This document shows positions 7,622-15,605 of a DNA stretch of 34,578 bases, in pieces. The translations under genes and the position numbers were made by a program. A model generated the notes under the pieces. The model had not been told where the DNA came from and did not search any database. It saw only the letters and a program-made list of their open reading frames with translations. The DNA is taken from IMG/VR virus record IMGVR_UViG_3300026484_000107, positions 1 to 34,578 of that record. One strand, given 5' to 3'. Origin of the DNA: a virus. Positions within the stretch are counted from its first letter, which is position 1. Each line of letters begins with the position of its first letter.

Positions 7622-7975
7622 TTATTTTTTAAATTTAAATTGTTTAGTATGTGGTATAGTACAATTAGTACAATCACATATTTTATTATTATTTATGACT
7701 ATATTATCTGCAAATTTAGAATTTATTTTACAGAAAGAATCATCTCCTACTATTACAAAATGTGGGCATGCACAATGAAAGCAATTAAGATATTCAATGT
7801 CATGACATTTTTTATTTAATTCATATAGCGGACAAAAAGAACTTTCTTTTAAAGACATATTATCATATTCAAAATACTCATATATTTTTTCTTCTGAATA
7901 ATTTAATTTTTTAAGTTTTTCAACTATTTTATTTCTTTTATTAAAAAAATCTTTTCTCCAATCAGCATACGTCAT
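7622..7975 (-). CDS. Cys-rich protein, probable metal- or Fe-S-binding
   Basis: The 117-residue protein has a helical, charged N-terminal third (MTYADWRKDFFNKRNKIVEK) and a Cys-rich remainder: CPLYELNKKC, LNCFHCACPHF, a lone Cys (SFCKIN), then ICDCTNCTIPH. About nine Cys with nearby His suit one or two metal or Fe-S sites. I recall cellular proteins in Campylobacterota with the same layout (CPLY, KCHD, CACPHF), but cannot check. Its ATG overlaps the RNase H stop (TAATG) and has AAAGGAAAA upstream. It sits between RNase H and the reductase, so a redox or cofactor role for the reductase is possible but unproven. Confidence 0.75.
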   Translation of the reverse strand: MTYADWRKDFFNKRNKIVEKLKKLNYSEEKIYEYFEYDNMSLKESSFCPLYELNKKCHDIEYLNCFHCACPHFVIVGDDSFCKINSKFADNIVINNNKICDCTNCTIPHTKQFKFKK

Positions 7976-9396
7976 TATTTTCCTTTAAAAAAATATGTAT
8001 TCGTATAAAAATTAGTATATATAGCTTTATCACCAGTTTTAACACTATCTATTAAAGACCAGTATTCTAAACTATTTTTACTTTTTAAGTTATATACAAA
8101 ATATACTTTAGTTTCATTTTTCTCTAATTTTTTAAACTGATTTCTAGTTAAAGTTTCATCACCTATTTTTATAGGTATATTTCCTATATCAGGTATATCT
8201 ACATTTATACATATATCATTTTGTGCTAAAATGGTATTAGGTTTACCTTTAGCATCTACACCATAAACTTTATCTGTGATATCTATATATTTAAATATAT
8301 TTTTATCCTCTTCGTAATCAGCTATTACATTATTCAATAACATAGTTTTATCTAATGCATTTTTAGCTAACCCAGGTGGGTATATTTCACTACAAACCAC
8401 ATCTTCTTCTAATATAGTTAGAAATTTTCTACCACGTAAATTAGGTATATAAATATCATTACCGAATAATTTCTCATATAGTAATGCTCTTTGTGAATAT
8501 AACGCTACCATGTTTATAGATGATATCAATGATAAACTATTTAAATAGTTATTATATGTAGTTATAATATTTTCAACTTTCTCTATAGGTTCACTAAGTT
8601 TAACTAACCCAAATGTAGCAGTATTACTTTTTCTACCAACTTCTTCATCTTTAGCATAGTTCAATACACAATAGAAATTTTCACTACCAACACCTCTCAT
8701 AAAGAATAATTGTTTATAGTTAATAAAAGGATGTTTCTCTTCTGTTAATTTCCAATACTTACCAGTAGTATGTTGTATATTAACTTTAGACTCTCTATAT
8801 TTATTACTATTATTTCTACCTAAAAATGCTAATCTATCAGCAGTATTATTACCTAGTGATGTACTATGTGCTAATACTTTAATTATGGATAATTTTATAC
8901 CTCTAGACTCTAATTCTTTAAGTTCTTTTTCTGCTTCTAAATATTTATTATGGTTAGCAGTAGACTGGTTATCCCATGTTCGTTGGTCATCTAGTTTAAC
9001 TTTCTGAAACACACCCATAGTATAAGTACTATCTGTTTTAACTAAAATAGTTTTAATGTTTAAATCTGATGATAATGTATCTCTTATAGCATATAATACA
9101 CCATCTATTTCACCAACATTATTAGTTCCGTCTAAAGCATTACTAATATACCCATCTATATAATATTCAGGTATAACTGTTTGTATATCTTTATCCATTT
9201 GACCATTTTCCACATAACCAATATTAGTTATATGGTATTTACTTGGTCTATCACCACTTTTACTACCTAATTTATTTTCATTATATACGTACCCATGTAA
9301 GCCAGTTCCGTAACCACCAGGGTTATTTGGACCAGCACTACCATCGCTATAATATATAGCATGAAATATCTCTTCGTTATTATTTTCTTCATTCAT
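7975..9396 (-). CDS. RNase H domain protein with long C-terminal extension
   Basis: Residues about 10-195 form an RNase HI domain. Asp18 lies in YSDGSAGPNNPGGYGTG, Glu96 in NNVGEIDGVLYAI, Asp122 in VKTDSTY, and His177 with Asp187 in AHSTSLGNNTADRLAF. These four acidic residues bind the two catalytic metals that cut RNA in RNA/DNA hybrids. Ordinary RNase HI has about 155 residues; here a further 280 follow with no motif I recognise. The open frame begins at a TTG, but the ATG at 9396 has GGAG 7 bases upstream and is chosen, giving 473 residues. Likely roles are removal of primers or recycling of host RNA; the extension may give substrate or partner specificity. Confidence 0.85.
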   Translation of the reverse strand: MNEENNNEEIFHAIYYSDGSAGPNNPGGYGTGLHGYVYNENKLGSKSGDRPSKYHITNIGYVENGQMDKDIQTVIPEYYIDGYISNALDGTNNVGEIDGVLYAIRDTLSSDLNIKTILVKTDSTYTMGVFQKVKLDDQRTWDNQSTANHNKYLEAEKELKELESRGIKLSIIKVLAHSTSLGNNTADRLAFLGRNNSNKYRESKVNIQHTTGKYWKLTEEKHPFINYKQLFFMRGVGSENFYCVLNYAKDEEVGRKSNTATFGLVKLSEPIEKVENIITTYNNYLNSLSLISSINMVALYSQRALLYEKLFGNDIYIPNLRGRKFLTILEEDVVCSEIYPPGLAKNALDKTMLLNNVIADYEEDKNIFKYIDITDKVYGVDAKGKPNTILAQNDICINVDIPDIGNIPIKIGDETLTRNQFKKLEKNETKVYFVYNLKSKNSLEYWSLIDSVKTGDKAIYTNFYTNTYFFKGK

Positions 9397-9436
9397 TTTA
9401 CATCTCCATTTCTGCAACCAATTGGGTCAAATTAAA

Positions 9437-9468
9437 AAATAGTACAGCCGAATTTGGCTATACTATTT
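9437..9468 (-). terminator. Intrinsic terminator after the 9463-10326 gene
   Basis: A 13-base stem (AAATAGTATAGCC with GGCTGTACTATTT on the minus strand, one mismatch) and a 6-base loop are followed by TTTAATTT. The stem overlaps the stop codon. This is the most classical terminator in the window. Confidence 0.75.
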
Positions 9469-10326
9469 AATTACTTTAACTATGTTAATTAACATACTAT
9501 CTGCTTGATTAACTAGATAAAAGATAGATACTGAAGTAGTAATTAATTCAGCTAAACTTTCAACAGTATATCCTAAATCGCTAATAATATTTTTAGAGAT
9601 AATAATATCTTCGTCTACTAGTAAATCATATAGATCATTAACTTTACTATTTAACTTATTGATCATCTTTTCTAGATCTTTAATATTCTTATATGTTAGT
9701 AAACTATTAGCTTCATTAAGATTTTCATTTATAATTTGTAAACTATTTAAATTAGGAAGTACTTCACTAATTTTAACTATATCCTTAGTTCCATTAGGAT
9801 CTATAAGTTCTGCAATAACTTTAGACATGTTATTTTCTATTTTTTCTATTTCAACATATGTTCTAATAGGTTTAACACTACGTCTGTATTCATCATCTGC
9901 TAATACTTTACTAACTAGTGTATCAACAGTATCAACATGTTTTAAAAGATCTTTATTTAATTCTAAAGTACTATCTTTTAATTTATCACTAAGTGTTAGT
10001 AGGTCAGTTTTAAGTCCTAATATACTACCTACATTTTTATTAGCAACATCAGCCATTTTAACATTATCTAAAATATATTTAATATCTTTTTTAAGTTTTA
10101 AAACAGTTTTAGCTTGTTCGCTAAGATCTCTTTTTTTAACAGATTTTAATCTATTTTCTGTAGTAGTGAATGATTTAATAACATCTGAAAATTTAGTAGT
10201 AAAATAATTACTAACATTATTAACAAATGAACCCATATCCTCAGTACATAACATGTCTGCTCTTGATCTTAAATCAGGTATTTCATTTTTAGCTTTATAC
10301 AGCTCGGCAGCTACATTAAATTGCAT
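9463..10326 (-). CDS. Unknown all-helical protein, 287 aa
   Basis: The start ATG is preceded by AGGAGATACCAG. The protein (MQFNVAAELYKAKNEIPDLR at the N-terminus) is almost entirely heptad-like helix with repeated Leu/Ile/Val spacing, few aromatics, one Cys and no glycine-rich loops. This suggests a coiled-coil bundle. There is no enzyme motif or signal peptide. It ends in a strong terminator. A structural or internal virion role would fit but is not shown. Confidence 0.75.
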   Translation of the reverse strand: MQFNVAAELYKAKNEIPDLRSRADMLCTEDMGSFVNNVSNYFTTKFSDVIKSFTTTENRLKSVKKRDLSEQAKTVLKLKKDIKYILDNVKMADVANKNVGSILGLKTDLLTLSDKLKDSTLELNKDLLKHVDTVDTLVSKVLADDEYRRSVKPIRTYVEIEKIENNMSKVIAELIDPNGTKDIVKISEVLPNLNSLQIINENLNEANSLLTYKNIKDLEKMINKLNSKVNDLYDLLVDEDIIISKNIISDLGYTVESLAELITTSVSIFYLVNQADSMLINIVKVIK

Positions 10327-10366
10327 CTGGTATCTCCTATATTATAGTTTAATTCAAACAATACCA

Positions 10367-10387
10367 TAGAGGAATTTTAATCCTCTA
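10367..10387 (-). terminator. Short hairpin at the end of the HNH/NUMOD gene
   Basis: Stem TAGAGGA/TCCTCTA with a 7-base loop, overlapping the stop codon of the endonuclease-like gene. On the minus strand only a weak U-rich stretch follows (TGGTATTGTTTG). Confidence 0.45.
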
Positions 10388-12086
10388 GATATTTAAAATA
10401 CTCACCCTTTCTAGTTGGTTCACCTGTTCTTAATGATCTAACTATTGGTTTCTCACTATATTCAGTATTTTCAATGGCTTCTGATATAGTATCATATATT
10501 TTTTCTTCACCATCTTTATTAATATACGATATTCTTTTACGTTTATATTTTTTGTACTCTTCTATTCTAGTATTTAATAAATCTATACTATAATCATCTT
10601 TATATATAAGTATATATCCATTTAAACCAGATTTAATTTTACCATTAGCAGCTGATCTAACTCTGTTTAATTCATTATCATTTAGATTATCTTTACCCAA
10701 AATATCTTTAGCTACTTCTATTATGGATGAATAATTTTTATATAATTTACCGTCATGTGTAAACGCTATAACAGCTTTATATTTTCTAAACACATTACCA
10801 TTTTTATTTTCGGTACCACTTTCTTTTATTCGTTCTAATATTCTTTTAAGATCATTTGCGTTATAATCTTTAGAATACATATATACTTTACCGTTTATAG
10901 GATTTAAATTACGTCGTAAGTATTCGCCTAAAGTACTTGGTTTTATACCTGAATATTCTGCTGCCTCTTTAATAGAACCACATCGTTTATAAACAGTGCC
11001 ATCTAAATTAAATATATCGACACCTTTATGTTCTTTTTTATTATTAGTATCCCATGTAACTAATCTAATATTCTCAAAACTATAACCTAGGTGATTGTAA
11101 ATTCTATCTATAGATGGTTTTAATTTAATATCGTAATTACTCTTAACCCACTCATCATACATTCTGTCATAACTAGGATGTCTATTTAACCACTCTTGTA
11201 ATTCTTCTTTAGTATATGTAGGCTTAGGATGTTTTCTTTGTATAGATTTAGATACTTGATTAGAATATATATGCCAACCTAATCTATCTTTTCTTTTAGC
11301 AATACTATTACGACATTCTAAACAATCAGTACTATAACCATCTAATGTTTTTGAATTCTTACTGAATTTATTTTTAGGTAACATTCTTTTACATACGATA
11401 CATTTTTTAGTATCTGCATTCATAGCTTCTTCTTTCATTTTATCTACAGTTGTAAATGTTATGTTGTCTAAAGTATAACCCTTAGATTTATCTATTAATT
11501 TAAGTCTTGGTGTTTTAGATAATGTTTTTCTATCCCATTCTTTATGTAGCTTCATGAAGTCACTATCTTCTTTAAGGAATCTGTCCCAGAACTCCTCTCT
11601 GGTGAATTTAAGATCAGTACCTTTCTTACTATGATATCTATATATAGATGATAGAACTAAGTTAGGTTCTTTTAATTTATATTGTACACATTTTTTACAA
11701 TAGTCATGATGACCATCAGCGTGCCCTCTAGCGTTAGAACCAACTTTACCGAAGTCTGATAAGGGTAGCTCTAGTTTACATCTTGTACATACCTTAGTTT
11801 TAACCTGAGCGCTATGTAGGTTCTTAGTGGATATTTGTATATCATCAATAGTAACTTTATTACTACCGATAGATTCTTTAGTGAAAGGTATTACTATTGG
11901 GAAATCTTTTTGATCTTTGGTTTCAGTATATCTATTTAATATAGATATGAATTGTCCGTCGATACTTAACTTTTGATAAAATTGTTCTAAAGAGAAATTA
12001 ACTATTAAGTTTTCTTTAGCCGCAATTATCTTAATTACTCTATATAGGTTACCTATTATCTTAGGTACATTGTTCTGTGTTAACAT
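10377..12086 (-). CDS. Free-standing HNH/NUMOD homing-endonuclease-like protein
   Basis: The 569-residue protein has two copies of one module. Copy A: Zn knuckle Cys100/103/130/133, then FTREEFWDRF (161-170) and LKLIDKSKGYTLDNITFTT (195-213). Copy B: Zn knuckle Cys229/232/255/258, then YTKEELQEWL (291-300) and KPSIDRIYNHLGYSFENIRL (323-342), the usual form of phage HNH-like nucleases. NUMOD1-like DNA-binding modules follow at about 356-395 (FNLDGTVYK...SIKEAAEYSG), 435-497 and 513-569. Such genes encode selfish endonucleases that spread by cutting alleles lacking them. No interrupted gene is visible, so it would be a free-standing element next to the RecA-fold gene. Copy A has lost the RIDN-like residues and may only bind DNA. 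Start: AAAGGACTGTAAC before ATG. Confidence 0.8.
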   Translation of the reverse strand: MLTQNNVPKIIGNLYRVIKIIAAKENLIVNFSLEQFYQKLSIDGQFISILNRYTETKDQKDFPIVIPFTKESIGSNKVTIDDIQISTKNLHSAQVKTKVCTRCKLELPLSDFGKVGSNARGHADGHHDYCKKCVQYKLKEPNLVLSSIYRYHSKKGTDLKFTREEFWDRFLKEDSDFMKLHKEWDRKTLSKTPRLKLIDKSKGYTLDNITFTTVDKMKEEAMNADTKKCIVCKRMLPKNKFSKNSKTLDGYSTDCLECRNSIAKRKDRLGWHIYSNQVSKSIQRKHPKPTYTKEELQEWLNRHPSYDRMYDEWVKSNYDIKLKPSIDRIYNHLGYSFENIRLVTWDTNNKKEHKGVDIFNLDGTVYKRCGSIKEAAEYSGIKPSTLGEYLRRNLNPINGKVYMYSKDYNANDLKRILERIKESGTENKNGNVFRKYKAVIAFTHDGKLYKNYSSIIEVAKDILGKDNLNDNELNRVRSAANGKIKSGLNGYILIYKDDYSIDLLNTRIEEYKKYKRKRISYINKDGEEKIYDTISEAIENTEYSEKPIVRSLRTGEPTRKGEYFKYLED

Positions 12087-12144
12087 GTTACAGTCCTTTA
12101 AATTATTTTTTTATACCACGATTTTAGTTGAAGTTATAAAAATG

Positions 12145-12168
12145 TAGTACTCAATATAATATGTACTA
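12145..12168 (+). promoter_or_regulatory. Inverted repeat TAGTAC-N12-GTACTA around a TATAAT
   Basis: This lies in the 147-base divergent region between the HNH/NUMOD gene and the RecA-fold gene. A TATAAT (12155-12160) sits between the two half-sites. The layout suits an operator over a -10 box for the plus-strand operon, but the start codon is about 66 bases further on and no factor is known. Confidence 0.35.
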
Positions 12169-12233
12169 AAGAAAATTATAATAATCAAATTAAATATATA
12201 AGATTATTATACTTAAATATACAAAGGAATAAT

Positions 12234-13670
12234 ATGTTAAAATTCAATTTAGCCAAAAAGACAATGCCTAAAATAGGTATAAATATCGGTAGTTTATTCG
12301 ATATACCAACTGGTACTTTTATAATCGGTGCCAAGGGTGAAACCATACTAAATGGGGGGCTTTCCAGCTTAACGTCATTAACAGGAACAGGAAATAGCTT
12401 CAAATCGACTATTATACATTATATGATGTTATCGGCTGCAAATAAGATTAAGTATAGCACAGAGACTGCTATGACTACATACGATACTGAGGTAAATATT
12501 TCGTTAGATAGATTAACTAATTTAGCTACTAGATTTGAAAATTTCGATGATGGTGTAATTATGGGTGAGAACCCTATTTGGAGTATTACTGATAAAAGTT
12601 TAGCTACTGCTGATGAGTGGGTTAATGAATTAAATAAATACGCTGATGCTAAAGCTAAAGATAAGAACTCTATGATTACATATACAGCTTTTAAAGATCC
12701 TTATAGTAACCAGCCATTAAAAACATTAGTACCTACATTTGTAGAGATAGATTCATTAAGTGAATTTGAAGCTAGTAGTACTGTTGATCTTATGGATAAA
12801 GATCTTGATGATAGCAAGACTAATACAGCATTTATGAAACAAGGGTTATTTAAAACTAAATTTATTAGTACATTACCAAGATTAAGTAACAGTGCTAATA
12901 TTAACATCTTAACTACTGCACATATTGGTGAGAAGATAGATATGAGTAGTGGTCCTGCTATGTATAACCAACCTACTAAGAAACTACAATATCTTAAACA
13001 AGGTGATAGTATTAAAGGTGTTAGTAACAAGTTTTTCTTTTTGATTAATAATGGTTGGTACGCACATACTGCTAGAGTATTAAAAAATCAAACTACTAGA
13101 TTACCAGAATATCCTAAAAGTAAAACTGATAATAGTGAAACTGAATTAAATGCTGTAAGGTTAACAGCTTTAAGAAGTAAAAGTGGTGCTAGTGGTTATA
13201 CATTAGAATTAGTTATTTCTCAAAATGAGGGAGTGTTACCTAGCTTAACAGAATTTCATTATATTAAAACTAATGGTAGATATGGTATAGATGGTAGTAT
13301 GACTAATTATCATTTAGATTTATTACCAGATTTGAATCTTAGTAGAACTACTATTAGAAGAAAAATAGATGAAAATGAAAAATTAAGAAGAGCATTGAAT
13401 ATAACTAGTGAGATGTTACAGATAGCTACATTCCACCCACAGTATATTAACAATGGTTTATTATGTACTCCTAAAGAGCTTTATGATGATTTAAAAGCTA
13501 TGGGTTATGACTGGGATATTCTATTAGATAGTAGAGGTTTTTGGGTTCCTGATCAGTATGCTAAAGATGTTAAACCATTTTTATCGACAGTGGATCTATT
13601 GAAAATGAGAAGAGGTGATTATATACCTTATTGGTACGATAAAAGTAAATTAAAATTGGAGAAAAAATAA
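12234..13670 (+). CDS. RecA-fold ATPase (UvsX/RecA-like or DnaB-like)
   Basis: The 478-residue protein has a RecA-type core. It has a P-loop GTGNSFKST (51-59) in which Phe stands where the usual Gly precedes Lys, TTYDTE (81-86) like the RecA strand ending in Asp-x-Glu, a Walker B-like VEIDS (170-174) and LTTAHIG near 225-231, similar to loop-2 regions. Large phages of the phiKZ group carry diverged RecA/UvsX-like proteins, and a recombinase is my first choice. A second helicase-like ATPase is possible. The ATG follows AAAGGAATA. It heads a plus-strand operon, and its stop overlaps the next start (TAATG). The C-terminal 150 residues, including FHPQYINNGLLCTPKELYDD, are not recognised. Confidence 0.7.
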   Translation: MLKFNLAKKTMPKIGINIGSLFDIPTGTFIIGAKGETILNGGLSSLTSLTGTGNSFKSTIIHYMMLSAANKIKYSTETAMTTYDTEVNISLDRLTNLATRFENFDDGVIMGENPIWSITDKSLATADEWVNELNKYADAKAKDKNSMITYTAFKDPYSNQPLKTLVPTFVEIDSLSEFEASSTVDLMDKDLDDSKTNTAFMKQGLFKTKFISTLPRLSNSANINILTTAHIGEKIDMSSGPAMYNQPTKKLQYLKQGDSIKGVSNKFFFLINNGWYAHTARVLKNQTTRLPEYPKSKTDNSETELNAVRLTALRSKSGASGYTLELVISQNEGVLPSLTEFHYIKTNGRYGIDGSMTNYHLDLLPDLNLSRTTIRRKIDENEKLRRALNITSEMLQIATFHPQYINNGLLCTPKELYDDLKAMGYDWDILLDSRGFWVPDQYAKDVKPFLSTVDLLKMRRGDYIPYWYDKSKLKLEKK

Positions 13671-14083
13671 TGAGTAAAAAGAAAAAAGTTCATAAGAAAA
13701 AAGATGATGGTAAACTACATATTAACCCTATGGATCTTTTTAATAGACCAAGAGAGGTAGGTGATTTAGATTTAGTTACATTAGTTAGGATTAATATTGA
13801 TAGTATTGCTGGTAATGAAGAACATGGTAAAGCATTTTTAAATATTCCAGATATAAAATTTTGTATGAAAGCTAACCCAGTAGCACAACGTATGATCATT
13901 AACAGAGTGTTAGTGAATAAGTTACTTATTTTTAGAAGTGAAAATGAGAAATCTATAAATGGTGTATTGCCCTTTATAGCTAATGATGGTTATCTAGAAG
14001 ATTGGGTAACCTTATTAAAAGAAATAGTTTTACCATTTTGTATAGAAAATTCAGTTTTTATTGAAAAATCTAATAAGGAATAG
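13670..14083 (+). CDS. Unknown protein with Lys-rich N-terminus, 137 aa
   Basis: The protein starts MSKKKKVHKKKDDGK, so its first 15 residues are strongly basic; a helical body follows (PVAQRMIINRVLVNKLLIFR). GGAG lies 8 bases before the ATG, inside the 3' end of the RecA-fold gene, with a TAATG overlap, so the two are translationally coupled. The basic tail could bind DNA, and coupling suggests an accessory factor for the RecA-fold ATPase. Neither is proven, and I do not recognise the family. Confidence 0.75.
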   Translation: MSKKKKVHKKKDDGKLHINPMDLFNRPREVGDLDLVTLVRINIDSIAGNEEHGKAFLNIPDIKFCMKANPVAQRMIINRVLVNKLLIFRSENEKSINGVLPFIANDGYLEDWVTLLKEIVLPFCIENSVFIEKSNKE

Positions 14084-14085
14084 TT

Positions 14086-14847
14086 ATGGAAGATAATAGA
14101 TTAGAAAGATTAGTAGAACTTGGTAAAGATAAAAATGATAAAACTTATACAGGTAACCAATTATTAATTACTATAAGTGATACATTACCTATTGTTATTT
14201 TAGATGATGCTTTAGTAGATAATAATAAAGTATTAGAAACTAATTATAATGGTAATAGTGATGGTGAAGAGGATGATAATAAAAATTATTTAATAGATAG
14301 AGCTTATGAAGATAAAAATAGTAAAGAAAGATTTATCTATGTAACAAGAGTTAATTCTGGTGTTAGTAATAACTTTGTAAGATTATATTATGATAGAAAA
14401 TATAATGATATTATAGTGATTCCTAATTTAGAATATATTAACCAAAATGCTAAGGGTAAACTATATAGCATACAAGCTTCTAGAATAGGTGGTGGTGCTC
14501 ATAATAAAAATGAAGTAGCTAGTGATCTTGTTCTTAGTAGAGATAGTGTCTTTAAATTACCAGAAACTAAAGAAAATGTGGATAATAAACATTACTTCAT
14601 GAGACTACATGGTATCAGTACTAGTTCATTAAGTAACTTCTATATTAGTGTAGATGGTGACCATAGGGTTAGAGATAAAAAACTAGCACCTACTGGCATG
14701 TTATCATTAGGTAGTATGAGTGATCTTTTTGTTAATGAAGAAGTATTGCCGTCATTTACAGTTTACCAAATAACAGCTGATAGATATGTTAGTAAATATT
14801 TAGGTAATGTTATTCCAGATAATATCTATATCCCATTAACATTTTAA
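14086..14847 (+). CDS. Unknown protein, 253 aa
   Basis: The gene starts 2 bases after the previous stop, with AAGGA upstream. The protein has an acidic loop at about 55-68 (GNSDGEEDDNKN), then a strand-rich body (RFIYVTRVNSGVSNNFVRLY, IIVIPNLEYI) and a Gly/His segment RIGGGAHNKN near 135. It contains no recognised catalytic motif. It is the third gene of the RecA-fold operon and precedes a strong terminator. A role in recombination or head assembly is equally open. Confidence 0.75.
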   Translation: MEDNRLERLVELGKDKNDKTYTGNQLLITISDTLPIVILDDALVDNNKVLETNYNGNSDGEEDDNKNYLIDRAYEDKNSKERFIYVTRVNSGVSNNFVRLYYDRKYNDIIVIPNLEYINQNAKGKLYSIQASRIGGGAHNKNEVASDLVLSRDSVFKLPETKENVDNKHYFMRLHGISTSSLSNFYISVDGDHRVRDKKLAPTGMLSLGSMSDLFVNEEVLPSFTVYQITADRYVSKYLGNVIPDNIYIPLTF

Positions 14848-14884
14848 TATAGTAGCTAGGGAATATCCTAGTTGCTATATTTTT
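14847..14884 (+). terminator. Intrinsic terminator of the RecA-fold operon
   Basis: A 14-base-pair stem (ATATAGTAGCTAGG with CCTAGTTGCTATAT, two G-U pairs), a 6-base loop GAATAT and TTTT follow directly on the TAA at 14845-14847. Confidence 0.75.
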
Positions 14885-14908
14885 AAATTCTATCATTAAG
14901 GTGAACAA

Positions 14909-15568
14909 ATGAAAAATAGAAATAAAGCTGAAAAATTTATTTTAGAATATATATTAAAAATAGCTGGTGAAGAAAATCATAAACTTTATAAAGATAGATT
15001 TAAATCTATGAATAATAAAGAATTTGATAATTTTATGTTAGATCTTGAAAAAGGTAAAATTAAATTATCTATAATAGCTCCTAATAATAGTAATGTTAAA
15101 TTAGATGCTGAGAAGAATATGAAGATAGCTAAATCTTTAGGTTATGATTTTTTCCAACATATTAAAATAAATAATATGGGTACTGAATATATTACACCTA
15201 ACAAATATATGGTGCTTAATATACCAGTTAGAAGAGCTGCTCAGTTATTAACTAAGAAAATATCTATACCTACTGATGATAAAGCTATAGACTTAACAAC
15301 AGGACAAGTTACTGGTAGAAGTAAAGCTAGTAAAATAACTATGCCTGAGCTACAGTTATTGACGAGTATGGGTTTAAAGGATTCTGTTGTAGAATTAATG
15401 AAGATAAGAGGTGGTGACTTAGGTGCTAAAAATGCTATGACTAAACTATTACTTAAACAAGGTTCTGTTAGTCAAAAAGTATTAAATAACTATGCTACTG
15501 GTGTAGTTAGTACTAAAACTATGAAAGCTTATTTTAGAAGTATGATGATCAACCCTACAGGGATTTAA
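14909..15568 (+). CDS. Small phage protein resembling the RNA polymerase beta C-terminal end
   Basis: The 219-residue protein starts after AAGGTGAACAA. Residues about 109-180 read IPVRRAAQLLTKKISIP, TGQVTGRSKASKITM, PELQLLTSMGLKDSVVELM, then KIRGGD. The last two pieces line up without gaps with the RpoB C-terminal region from memory (MEVWALEAYGAAYTLQEML then TVKSDD): identical E, L, G, E and D, with many conservative matches. In RpoB this part packs on beta-prime at the clamp and switch region. No other polymerase piece lies in this window. The protein could be a detached polymerase fragment of a multi-subunit phage polymerase, or a mimic acting on host polymerase. The resemblance is moderate and unchecked. 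Confidence 0.6.
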   Translation: MKNRNKAEKFILEYILKIAGEENHKLYKDRFKSMNNKEFDNFMLDLEKGKIKLSIIAPNNSNVKLDAEKNMKIAKSLGYDFFQHIKINNMGTEYITPNKYMVLNIPVRRAAQLLTKKISIPTDDKAIDLTTGQVTGRSKASKITMPELQLLTSMGLKDSVVELMKIRGGDLGAKNAMTKLLLKQGSVSQKVLNNYATGVVSTKTMKAYFRSMMINPTGI

Positions 15569-15571
15569 AGA

Positions 15572-15605
15572 ATATACATAGTAGCTAATATGCTACTATG
15601 TATAT
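15572..15605. terminator. Two-way hairpin between convergent genes
   Basis: A perfect 14-base-pair stem (ATATACATAGTAGC with GCTACTATGTATAT) and a TAATAT loop lie between the plus-strand stop at 15568 and the minus-strand stop at 15605. No long U run is present on either side. Confidence 0.6.

Noticed and set aside
9659-10207. Plus-strand open frame of 182 codons
   Set aside because: It is the antisense shadow of the 9463-10326 gene; Ser/Leu-rich composition is typical of reverse-strand reading of AT-rich genes, and there is no ribosome binding site.
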